64,000 nt of DNA from Adineta vaga (Eukaryota > Rotifera): assembly GCA_021613535.1 (NCBI GenBank), contig CP075493.1, positions 9,486,001 through 9,550,000 of the forward strand. Direction: 5' to 3'. The notes under the pieces were generated by a model that was not told where the DNA came from, did no database searches, and was given only the letters and a program-made list of their open reading frames with translations. Positions 26,346-36,796 of the stretch are shown one piece after another. Made by a program: the position numbers and the translations under genes. Within the stretch, counting starts at the first letter, position 1; every line of letters begins with the position of its first letter.

Positions 26346-27627
26346 TTATTGCTTTGAAATAAGAGTCATTTTCAACATTTGAGCACCATGTGATTCAATA
26401 TTAGAAGCAGTATAATTGCCTTGAAATTCTCCCAAATCTTTTTGTGCCCAAAGATCTCGAACTTTGACTTGACTGGTAGTTTTCCAACCGAGATCACTAA
26501 ATGATACTACAATTGTTCGAGAAACATCATTTCCTCGATTAAATGCAACAACAGCTTTCGATCCATCTGCTAATGGGCCAGCCCATACTTCAGTATCATT
26601 ATAAGGGTCAATATGAACTTTTTTTCCTTGAATACCAAGTGAATCTTGATTAACAGCAATAACTTCAGGATTCGTTAGAAGTTCTAAAGTTTCTTTAGAA
26701 ATATTTCGTACATCACAGCCAATAAGTAACGGAGCTTTTGATATTGACCAAAGACTCATGTGAGTACGATATTCATTAAATGTCATTCCACCATTACCAA
26801 TTTCTAACATATCTGGATCATTGAAACCTTTTATAATCAAATGAAAAGAAATATATCAATGGTAAACAAAAATTGAATGCTTACCATGTGGTGCTGCAAA
26901 ACTAGCAAATAAATTATTTATATCAATATTCAATAGCATTGATAACCATATATCAATAATATCTCCTGTTGTTCTCCAAGAATTAGCAACTGAACGAAAC
27001 CATAATGCAGGTAACATTTCACCCCATTCACATGCAGAATAAAATATCGGCCGACCAGTAAGATTTAATGCATCTCGCATACGTTCATAACGTTCTTTGA
27101 TTGTTTTGTTTGTTGGTCGAGAATTACAATTATCATATTTAAGATAATCAACTTTCCATTGTGCGTAAACATGTGCATCAATTTCTTCATAACCAAATGA
27201 ACCTGGTCGACCAGCACATGTATCATAACCAGCATCAGAATAGAGACCAAAAAGAAGACCACGAGAATGAACATAATCAGCTAATGATGCCATACCAGAT
27301 GGAAATGTACTTGGATCAGGTAAAATAAATTTCGTTTTTACATCACGTGATGATGCCCAACAATCATCGACGTTAACATAAGTATATCCAGCTTTAGCTA
27401 AACCAGTACTAACCAATGCATCAGCTGTTTGACGAATAATTGTTTCATTAATATGACAACCAAAATGATTCCAACTATTCCATCCTTAAGCACAAACAAA
27501 ATCACAATCACATGAATTTGTTTCTAATTATCATATACGAACCCATTTGTGGTGTTTTACCAAGTCCATTATCAAGGGAAGATATAGTCGAAAGGAAACT
27601 AAGAATGACAAAAGAAAAGAAAAACAT
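26346..27627 (-). CDS. secreted alpha-galactosidase, GH27, plant/bacterial type
   Basis: Three exons (27627-27543, 27484-26885, 26827-26346) give 388 aa. The first exon encodes a signal peptide (core [14 protein letters not shown]), then [11 protein letters not shown], joined in phase 1 to [11 protein letters not shown]27 landmarks: VNVDDCW, nucleophile Asp in [12 protein letters not shown], acid/base Asp in NSWRTTGDI, and [12 protein letters not shown]. The C-terminal beta domain begins after [16 protein letters not shown] and includes EVWAGPL. It should hydrolyse terminal alpha-1,6-galactosides outside the cell or in the gut. Motifs such as [19 protein letters not shown] and [12 protein letters not shown] are those of plant and bacterial alpha-galactosidases, whereas animal GLA/NAGA differ at these places. 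Horizontal acquisition followed by gain of a signal-peptide exon is a reasonable inference. Confidence 0.92.
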
Positions 27628-28056
27628 ATTTGTGTTTTTATCGAAGTGTAATTTCATGCTTATATACGAAAAAGAAAATATAGATGTTTATGTCTGTATA
27701 TGTGTGTGCTTGTGTGTAGTTATCTCAGATAAATTTTCTCTTTTGTTTCTATTCGATAACGCAACCTTACAAATTTTAGTTTTATCAACTTGAAAAAAAA
27801 CAATAACGCCTATTATTTGAATTTTTAATGTAAATAGATTGTTTGAATCCGTAGTAACATTCCGATGACATAGTCCAGTGGGTGGACATACGATGATCGG
27901 ATGAAAACAACGATGATAATTGGTTTATAGATGACAACGAGAGTGATGATGACATAAGGATTACTATTGACGAATATCGAGAGGACAAAAAGAAAAACGA
28001 AACAAGTTGATCATTTCTATCAATAAGGACATTTCAAGTGTATTGTATGTTCAAAT
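27628..28056. other. divergent promoter region
   Basis: A 430-bp gap between the alpha-galactosidase start (-) and the ZP gene start (+), presumably containing both promoters. No gene is seen. Confidence 0.5.
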
Positions 28057-29879
28057 ATGTCTAAATTGTGTCTTCTACTATTGATTGCAAGTTTATGGTA
28101 TCCTACAATCATTGATGGAAAACGACGAGGTTGTTTGTTTTTATAGATAGATTCAAATGGATCGATTCATTTCTTTTTAGCAACATCTCAATCACAGCAT
28201 AATTTAGGTGATTTCTGTATGCCAGGAACATGTGCTAGTTTAAATTCAAATTGTAAACGCATTGGTGGAAATGCTTTTCGATGTGTTTGCAAAGAGCAAT
28301 ACATGGCAATAAATAAAACTCATTGTGGTTTGTACAAACTATTTTGTTTTTTGATGAATTCAAGAAGAACAACATTCCATCTGTTTGTTATAATAGTAAG
28401 AGTAATTAATGCATCGATTGATGCAGCGTGTGCATCATGTATCAAACGTAATGGAATCTGTTTGGATGAAAATGCGGATGATCGTATGGAGAAATGTTTT
28501 TGTCCAACAGATAATGATTTATGTAATGATCGACCAACAACTACAACAACATATCTCATACCGTTAACACAACCTTTGAGAAAAAAGTATTGATTGATAA
28601 ATCAATTTTTTTTTAATTTGAAAATAATAATAAAAAATATATTTGTTATAGTATAGCAGGTATGACACCATCGTTTTCAGGACGTATTTCGAAACAAGGT
28701 GATCTGTTACTTGGTTTATATGATGTAAATCAACAGCGATTAATTGATAATGGTGGTTCAGTTGTTATTGGTGATCGTTTATTTATTGAAATTAAATATC
28801 GAACTGGTTTGATAGATAATTTTCAAACGAAAGAATATCCTATTTTCCTTTTATTCTCTAGCTGATCAGATGCGTGATGGTCATCAAATCATAGCAGAAA
28901 ATTGTTCAATTGCTTCGAGTGTTTCCGATAATGAAATAAAATTAGAAAAAATTCAATTATTAACCAATCGTTGTCCATCAATCGATTCGCGTCTATCCAT
29001 ACGTTTTCAACGTATCGATCCATATCATATAAAAAGCACTATTTTTCAAATCAATAAATTTCAAACAACATCTATTGTTTATTTACGTTGTTCAGTAGCA
29101 ATTTGTTCTGGACAAATTGAAAAGTGTCTTGAAGTATCGATCATTATTCTTGATTAACATGTCTATTACGACATTTTTTTTCTTTTATTGTAGCGTTTAT
29201 GTCCAGAATCACGACGATCATTACAAAAAATGAATAATGCATCATCCATCAATTCAGCACCATTCGACTATGTCGATGAAGATAGTGCTAGTGTTGTGGC
29301 TTTAAAACGACGACAAGTTCGTCGAAATATGAATAATGATAATGATAATGATGATCAACAAAACAAAATATCAAGATTAATTACAGATTTAACGAAATCA
29401 TATGATTCGAATAATGATCATTTTGAAATTCGACAAGTACAACAACAATTTTCTATTGAAACACCATTACCTCAACCAGCAAATAAACATAAAACACCTT
29501 ACGGTAAACAATTCTTTTCGATATTTTTTCCTCTATATCTATCTATATAGAAACATTGTATGGTCGAACATCATTAGCAAGTCAAGGTGCTGTTGAACGA
29601 TCAACAGTTATTGTTGCTATATCAGTTATATTTATTATTGGTATATCCGTTTCCTTGTTTGTGATTTATCGTACATGTTATGTTGAATACGTTCAAAAAG
29701 TATATGGTTCAGCATCAATTGCCGGATTTGCTAATGGTCCTGAATCAGTTTATGGAGGATTACGAAGTACATCACAAGTGTGTCGTTACGATATGGGACG
29801 TCGATCTGAACAAAGATTTGATGAAAGTTTCTTTGTTAATAATGTTGAACCATTAGGAGCTTATCGAAGACAATATTAA
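28057..29879 (+). CDS. membrane-anchored EGF/ZP-domain protein
   Basis: Exon 1 (ATG 28057) encodes a signal peptide (CLLLLIASLWYPTIIDG). Two Cys-rich EGF-like units follow: CMPGTCASLNSNC...CVCKEQY and CASCIKRNGICL...CFCPTDNDLC. After a Thr linker comes a zona-pellucida-like region: a partial ZP-N (SFSGRISKQGDLLLGLYD...GDRLFIEIKYR) and a ZP-C with DGHQIIAENCSIASS, RCPSIDSRLSIRFQ and YLRCSVAIC, followed by RLCPESRR. A linker rich in Asn/Asp and basic residues (RRQVRRNMNNDND) leads to one TM (TVIVAISVIFIIGISVSLFV) and a tail of about 70 aa. Introns of 55-70 nt (for example GTTTGATAG...CTCTAG at 28809-28861) restore the frame at each step. ZP proteins polymerise into extracellular matrices or cuticle-like coats; the exact role here is unknown. 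The ZP-N part looks short. Confidence 0.75.
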
Positions 29880-30085
29880 AATGTTAATCGAAGGAATGAA
29901 CTTGAGAATTCTAATAAAGTTACTGTTATTTAATATAACTTTATGAAATGTTATAATACAAGCATTGATTTGTATTTATTATTTCTTTGTTATAAATTCG
30001 TTTTGTTTTCTTTCGATTAAACGTATATCATATGCTTCTTCACCCTTCAATTATATGTATAGATTAAAATTGTTTAAGAATGAAA

Positions 30086-31157
30086 TCAATTTACTTTGTT
30101 AGTTGATCGTATTTGGAATTGAATCTGTTGACCTTGTTCTAATTCTTGAAGATCATCTTGTAAAGAACGTGCATAAATGAAAACATTCTTTCCATTTGAA
30201 GTTCGACGTACAAAACCAAAGCCACTTTGCACCTTTTAGCATGTAAAACTTCCATCATTATTAGGTTCATTGATTTGTTCGACTTACATTCCATTGATTA
30301 ACAATTCCTGTTTCAAACTTATCTTCTTCGTTCATTGTCTGAAACGTACTTCTTTGATCTTCTATAAACATTGAGTTGTATGAAAACATAATCAAATGAT
30401 TAGAACTGATTGTTCGTACTCTTGTCATCTATTGAATTTGTATTTTTGATAATAGAAATATTTCTTGCTTCGATACCACGATCACTTATAGCTTCGAGAA
30501 AATCAACTTCCATACCTTCATGAACCAATTCTAAATCAGTTGGACGCATCCATCGACTATGCATGAAAATATCTGCTCCATCACTTTTTCTAGTAATGAA
30601 ACCATAGCCACGATTTTTTCTATGAATAAGAAAAGATATAATTGATGAGAATTCAACTTGTCTTGTCATATACACAAATTTTCGAATCACACCAATAGAA
30701 CGATCTTTTGTGAGAACTTTCAAATCTTTCACTGATTGGTCATTCGTGTTAACGATTTGACTTTTGACAATGACATCCTATATAGAGGAAAACGAGATAA
30801 ATGTAATAATAAAAACAGTTATAATTCTATAGAACTTACTCGTGCTTCAGGTCCTTTTTTTCCATCGGAAATGTGAAATTCTACTCGTTGTCCTTCCTAA
30901 AATAATGTTTAATGAAAAAAGGATGAGACTCATCTTCTCACCTCTAATGTTTTGAAACCAGTACCAAGAATTGATTGGAAATGTACAAATACATCTGTTC
31001 CATTACTATCACGTTTAATAAAACCAAAACCTTTATCTTTTGAGAATCGTTTAACAATTCCTGTATCTTTGGTGTTATTCACATCGTCTACGACTGATAA
31101 TAATCTTTTAAATTGTAAACGAACAAGATTCGGTCGTCTAAATAAAGACAAAAACAT
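30086..31157 (-). CDS. triple cold-shock-domain protein with mitochondrial-like leader
   Basis: Several small exons encode three tandem cold-shock domains (CSDs). CSD1 has [18 protein letters not shown] and VFVHF. CSD2 has RGYGFITRK and IFMHS. CSD3, near 30345-30090, has TGIVNQWNV spliced over a 61-nt intron to QSGFGFVRR and VFIYA. RNP1 (K/R/S-G-F/Y-G-F) is intact in all three. In RNP2 the usual His is Tyr in CSD3. CSDs bind single-stranded RNA or DNA. The ATG at 31157 begins [20 protein letters not shown], which is basic, hydrophobic and free of acidic residues, like a mitochondrial presequence. An in-frame ATG at 31199 would add 14 residues. Stop TGA is at 30086. Animal CSD proteins are usually cytosolic with one or a few CSDs, so mitochondrial location is only an inference. 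Confidence 0.75.
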
Positions 31158-31349
31158 CTGAAAAAGAACGAGGAATTCGAAACTATACGTCAGATTCATC
31201 TAATATATCATGAAATTCTTTTATAGGATAAGATTCGTTTACAGTGATTGTTTTTGTAGAGAATAGTATTGAAAAAAGAATTCTAAGATCACATCGATAT
31301 CAACGTTTCTTTATTTGTAATATAAAAATGTATTTGAAAGACTGTACTA

Positions 31350-32258
31350 CTATCGATTGAAAACATAAGATATGACAATAGATATTAAACTAGCTGAAAC
31401 AAACAAAACACCAGTATGATAAGTTATTTTCGACTGAAGACGTTCTTCACTTTGCTCATTTAATAATAAAATATCTTCATAAGCATCTTTTGATGATGAT
31501 GATGAACTTGTTAATTCTCTTTTCAATTCATTAATTGATACTTCTTGTTTAACAATCAAATCTTCATATAGTTTTTGTGATGCACTTGTTATATCACGAA
31601 ATTCTTTCATACGATAACGATTTGATAATGTTGCACCTATATAATAATAAACGAAATGAGATTGAACATATAGATATATACATATGAAAAGTCAGCAATA
31701 TTTACCAATCATTCCAGTTAGAGCACCAACTACTGAACCAATAATTGACCAATATTTCGTTCTTTCAACACGCATTTTTTCTTTCTCTTGACTTTCACGT
31801 AATGCTAATTGTAATGATGAAAAGAATCGTCGTTCAATCTCATCTTGTCTTTGTAATTCTAATTGAGTTGATTTTTCTTTCTTTACCAAATCATGTTCGC
31901 TTTTGAATAGTTCAAAATAGGCATCGTCACTTCGTGATAATTTTTCCATGTCGAATCGAATACGTGCTAATTCATTTTGAAGTTTCATTAGTTCATCGGA
32001 ATATGAACGACGTTCGATTTGAGTTTGTAAGAATTTACGTTCGGCCTACATAGAAAAAAAAAGAATAGATGTAGAGATCGTTGAAATATAAATATCTTAC
32101 AAATGAAGTTACATTACATCATTGACTGCACTTTGAGCTTGTTTGACTTCTTTGAGACCGACAAAATCTTCATAAACATCCAACCAACGATAGAGACGTG
32201 ATGACTGTTTTTCAGTTGTTAGTTTTGAAAAACGACGGAGAGTTATTCGTGCTAACAT
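31350..32258 (-). CDS. CCDC51: MITOK / CCDC51 mitochondrial potassium-channel subunit
   Basis: The ATG at 32258 starts a basic amphipathic leader (MLARITLRRFSKL). A coiled coil follows: YRWLDVYEDFVGLKEVKQAQ, then LARIRFDMEKLSRSDDAYFE. The family signature RESQEKEKMRVERTKYWSII runs into TM1 (GSVVGALTGMIG), and after an intron comes LSNRYRMKEFRD. A second coiled region and a C-terminal hydrophobic helix (TGVLFVSASLISIVISYVF) end the protein. CCDC51 is the pore-forming MITOK subunit of the ATP-sensitive potassium channel in the inner mitochondrial membrane, with two TM segments. Order and length fit the family. The gene sits about 190 bp upstream of the CSD gene on the same strand. Confidence 0.85.
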
Positions 32259-33371
32259 TGATAATGATGGATGATATAAATAAAATAAAATAATAAATAA
32301 AAGTTAGAGGGAATGAATCATTTTACATCATCGAAGAACCAATCACATACATAACACTAATTCTATCATAGAGCTGATAGGTGGTGTTTTAGTTGAAACC
32401 TGTCCAAATTTCGTGAATTACAAACTCTTGAAAAATCCTGAATTTAATACTCAATTAAAATATGACTGAACTACATCAAGATTATTATACATCCAAGGAA
32501 TTCGAGTTTCTAAAATATGAAAATGAGTGGTGATGGTGTCTATATAGTTGTCGGTTTGAAGAAAGGTTTGAAAAATTGATTTAAAATTGAAATGAATACA
32601 CTTTTGAAAACTGTAAAATGTTGGGATCAAATGTTTCTGATGATTGCACAATCAGATTTTTCTCAATAATTTTCGTTTGTAAAAGGAAAAGGTTGTCGAT
32701 ACGATTGATAACGAAAATATCGAAATATTAGTTTTCTCATCAAATATAAACAGTAAAATTAGAGTCCATGAATATAGATTCTTGTCATTAAATAATTCTT
32801 CATGTTATACATATGAAAGTTGACATATGATAAGATGTTAATAAATTTTAAATTTCAAGAGTAAAGACTGTTATCAGCTTCACTATAAAAAGTGACGTAC
32901 GCTTGGACACAGAATATTTCAACCAATGAAGTATGTATAATGAACATTTCACGTGAATACTGTTTTATTTTGTTCATTACTAATGGAGATACTGATTGGC
33001 AGCTTATCCGAAGTCTTCAGAGTAGAATCTCATAATAGATAATAGACTAACAGCACTTTATACCTTTCCTTTTTTATATAAACGCAGAAAAACAACTGAA
33101 GAGTTTGTTTTCGTTTCACATAATTAATTCAATTTATGGAAAAAATGGCAGTATTTTACATTTTTGTTTCGACATCCAAATATTGACTTTTATTCTTCTT
33201 TAAAATTCTATTGTAATCAGACATTTTCTTTCTCCGTTTTTTCCTCTCTTCGTCTTATTTTCATTCTACATTATACATACACTTCTTTTGCAGTCGGTGA
33301 AACGCAAGAAGAACAAACAAACTTCATTTTAAAGTGTAAGCATCAAAATACAAAAAAATCACAAATAAACG
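32259..33371. other. intergenic
   Basis: Gap between MITOK (-) and the small plus-strand genes, so it is a bidirectional promoter region. A pyrimidine-rich stretch ending TTCTTTTGCAG near 33293 looks like a splice acceptor just upstream of the 33372 start. It could serve a 5'-UTR intron or spliced-leader trans-splicing. Confidence 0.4.
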
Positions 33372-33590
33372 ATGTCGTTAAGTCGTCAATTTCTTGTGCC
33401 AACCAATTATGATATTACAAAACAAGTTTATCCAACTGAAGAAGTCGTTCGTAAACGACAATATTATATGGATGAAGTTAAATCAATCAAAAATTATCAT
33501 CAAACCTTGAATAACAAAGTTGCCGATGAAATCAATTTTGCACCTGATTGCTATGCCGACAAATTACGACGTCGAGCTAAACTTCGTTGA
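33372..33590 (+). CDS. small basic protein of unknown function
   Basis: A single open frame of 72 aa starting MSLSRQFLVPTNYD and ending CYADKLRRRAKLR. It is hydrophilic and mostly helical in character, with no signal peptide or TM. A good acceptor-like site lies about 80 nt upstream. No polyadenylation signal (AATAAA) is seen between its stop and the next gene 166 nt downstream. I do not recognise the protein. Balanced, non-repetitive composition supports real coding. Confidence 0.5.
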   Translation: MSLSRQFLVPTNYDITKQVYPTEEVVRKRQYYMDEVKSIKNYHQTLNNKVADEINFAPDCYADKLRRRAKLR

Positions 33591-33756
33591 AAGAACTCTT
33601 CGTCTCTAGGAAGACGATTTTCTTTTTCTCTTTTGTTCTCACCTCTTTTTCTTTCTCCCTGACGTGTGTTTTTATCTATTTGTCTGCTTTACAAAAGAAA
33701 AAAGAAAGGACTGAGTAACACATACACGCACATACATCTATTCATTTGTTCTTGTC

Positions 33757-34080
33757 ATGTCGCATAATCCGAATCCTAATGCTGATACATCAGGTTTCAG
33801 TTATCCTAGTGCAGCCGGTATACCTACAAATATTGATCGAATACCTGTAGATATTATACCTACATCGACTTCTTCAATCACTGAATCCTCATCATCTGTA
33901 CCGGTAACAAGTACAAATTCAACATCGAATAGTCGAATAGGACCAGCTATTGACCTTCATCATGGCAAATTATATGATGAACATGGTGGAGCTGGAACAA
34001 GAGCAGATGATCGTAAAGGTGAAATTGTCAAAAATGACGGGCATACAGCAACACCGGTCGCTGTACATGAGGACATCTAA
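33757..34080 (+). CDS. small disordered Ser/Thr-rich protein, unknown
   Basis: A 107-aa frame. The N-terminal half is Pro/Ser/Thr-rich (SSITESSSSVPVTSTNSTSN). The C-terminal half is polar and charged (IDLHHGKLYDEHGGAGTRAD) and ends AVHEDI. No Cys, Trp, TM or signal peptide is seen, so it is probably intrinsically disordered. AATAAA near 34127 follows its stop. It lies 166 nt downstream of the 72-aa gene on the same strand, compatible with one polycistronic transcript. It does not match a late-embryogenesis-abundant repeat, and no function is claimed. Confidence 0.5.
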   Translation: MSHNPNPNADTSGFSYPSAAGIPTNIDRIPVDIIPTSTSSITESSSSVPVTSTNSTSNSRIGPAIDLHHGKLYDEHGGAGTRADDRKGEIVKNDGHTATPVAVHEDI

Positions 34081-34297
34081 GTGTTTCATCTTCCAAAATG
34101 TATTTTTATTCAAGCAAATTATTCAATAAAATATTAGTCGTATTGCTGTAATCATCAATGTACTTGTTAATATCTAAATTGTCTTCCGTAGGTTTTCAAT
34201 GTCATTTAATTATATAAACAATTATTAAGAACAAATAATATCTAAATATAAATAAATTTTTATCATGAATCTAACAGCTAAACATCAAAAACAATGA

Positions 34298-36429
34298 TTA
34301 ATGATCTCGATCGTCCGGTGATCGATAAGGTAAATTAAGATATTGAAAAATTGACTCTTCTGTTGGTGTTATTAATGCTTGTCCAGTATTAATTTTTGCA
34401 ACACCCTACATAAATCAAAATAATTAGATATTGCATGCTAATGAATAATTTTCTTTTCCTACTTTGCGTACAACACCATGATAGAGTCCATGTTGAGAAA
34501 GTGACATATTCAAACGACGAGCTAAACGACGCATCGATCGATTAAACATTGCTGATCCCGTAAAATAAAGTAAAGAACAAGCCCATTCATTGGCTGGTAT
34601 AAATATCAGATCAATACGACGATGCTAAGGAACGAAATAAAGATATGATTTTGAATCTATGATAAAAACAATGTTTCGTCTTTACTAATGATTGTGGTTC
34701 CGGTAAACGGCATACACCAAAATAAGTCAATTGTTGTTCGGAAGTAGTTCCTGTTGATGATGATGATGTTTCAGAATGATTGATTAAGTCATGAGTGAGA
34801 AATCCTGAAAGAAAACAAAAAGCATTCTAAATCGATGCTTACTAAAATCTAGTTTTCTACCGATTTGTTTCAATTTTTCAATTAATGGTGCAAGTACAGT
34901 TTCGTGAATATGCCTTTTACCATCTTTAAATGTCATTAATATATCTATATCACCACAAGTAGATTTCAATCGACGATAACTTCCACATGTTTCCATCATT
35001 AGACCAGGTACAACTTCATCAGCTGTTTGTTTCACCTGAACAACAAAAGAAAAATGAGTATGCTTTTCAGTCGAATATTTACAATGTTTAAATCTAATCT
35101 CGATATTTAGAAAAACTATTAGAGATTGATATGATGAAAGACAACTAAACAAGATATTTTATTGCATATTTATATACTTACAATTGTTGCAATGCGAGTA
35201 ACTTCTTCTCGAGGAATACGCGCATTAAAATCATTATAATATTTCAAACCAATTTGTTGTGTACGAGTAAGACGTGCTCGTGTACGTAGATCATCAAGTG
35301 TACGAAAACCTTGTGCAAACCATTGTTTCGTTGTTTCAGTACCGGCACCCCATACACCAGCAAATAATGCCACTAAAGATGACAGATTTCTTCAATTGAA
35401 TATCCTTTCTATCTCTTAACTTACATGACGAAACATCATCACGTGATTGAAATGCTGATAATTTGACTAATCCATTTGTACGAATGATTTCCCAGATTTT
35501 ATCGGCTAAAGATTGTTTGACATAAGGCAATGATTTTACTTCCTAAGAAAGTAAAATAAATATTGATCGAATATGAACGAAGAATTTATAGTACTTCATA
35601 AGTACGAATGGGATGTGTACAACGTTTCAGTGCTTCAATTGCTTTTTGATAGGCAATACTACGACCTTTATCATTAGTTATTAAATACAATTTAGACATT
35701 TCCTAGAAGAATCAAGTTTGTTGAATGAAAATTGACCAAAAAGATATTCTTTTTACTCGTAATTTTTCGATAACTTTTTCATTTGGATTACCAATAATCG
35801 GAGTTAATGATGATGCTTCTGAACACAACCATATACCAGTCTAAATGGTTTCTCATATTTAAACAAAACCAAAAAAATATTTGCATACCGTTCGTGGTAG
35901 TTCACCTGGTTGAATTGGTTGAATATCAATATGATGCTAAAAGAGAAAGATTCAAGAAATTTTGAAATTTTACTTCAATATTAACTACTTTTTTGGAACT
36001 AGATTCATCATCTGTATCAGATGCTGATGATGAAATCGAAAGTTCTCGTTTGTAAGATATTCGTTCTATTATGGTTTCATTTTTTATTATAGCTTGTGAT
36101 GTTTCTATTGTTGATGATTCGGAACGCGTAGGAATAGCAGCTTGAAGTATATAAGATTCATGGGATAAAAGTTTGTTTTGTTTAATTGAATCACTTAACC
36201 ATTGCGTTCGAATAAAAACTGGTGATAATATGGATGAATTTTTTAATGCTTTATTTGCTGATACAAAATCTAGTTCGTCATCGATTAAAATAAATGAATT
36301 TTGAGTAGTATGATCAACAACGGTGAGACCAAATTTGATACAAGCTTTATTAAAGATTTCTAAACGACGTTTACCAACTCGTAATAATGATACAATTGTT
36401 GGACAAGAAGAAGTATCACCATCAGTCAT
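34298..36429 (-). CDS. POLL: DNA polymerase lambda-like family X polymerase
   Basis: Multi-exon, roughly 560 aa. An N-terminal BRCT domain ([18 protein letters not shown] ... [14 protein letters not shown]) is followed by a Ser-rich linker. The 8-kDa dRP-lyase domain includes [12 protein letters not shown] and [15 protein letters not shown]. In the latter, the Lys of ADK aligns with the Schiff-base Lys of Pol beta and Pol lambda, but the Gly-x-Gly of the hairpin is absent. The thumb/fingers region has [20 protein letters not shown] and IPREEV. The palm has CGSYRR and catalytic GDIDIL, then RRIDLIF with the third Asp, then [18 protein letters not shown]. The end is [11 protein letters not shown]. 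Pol lambda fills gaps in base excision repair and non-homologous end joining through its BRCT domain. All catalytic Asp are present. Confidence 0.92.
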
Positions 36430-36796
36430 TAATGTAGAACAAGACTACTCATGTCATGTACAAGAAAATTTGTAATTAACTATCACACATAGATATTATT
36501 GGTCACTGACCAATGTCCAGTGATGTCGCTCATGTACTGATCAATATATATATATATAGATTCATCATTTACTCGGTTATCCAACATATAATTCTTGTTT
36601 ATCATAATTTATGACACAAAAAATATGAAGCGTATTTACAAGAGCCAACAACAATAAACCTGAAAGGTTTATATTTGAAAAATATCCAATATACAAACAA
36701 AAAAAACAATGAATGTTCTTCAATACAAAAGTTTGAAGATCAATATCGGAATATGTTCACTGGTTTTGGTTTATTCACTTAATGCCAGGAAATTAT
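36430..36796. other. intergenic
   Basis: A 367-bp gap between the Pol lambda start and the NEK4-like stop, both minus strand. It has a short AT run near 36545-36559 and no gene. Confidence 0.5.
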
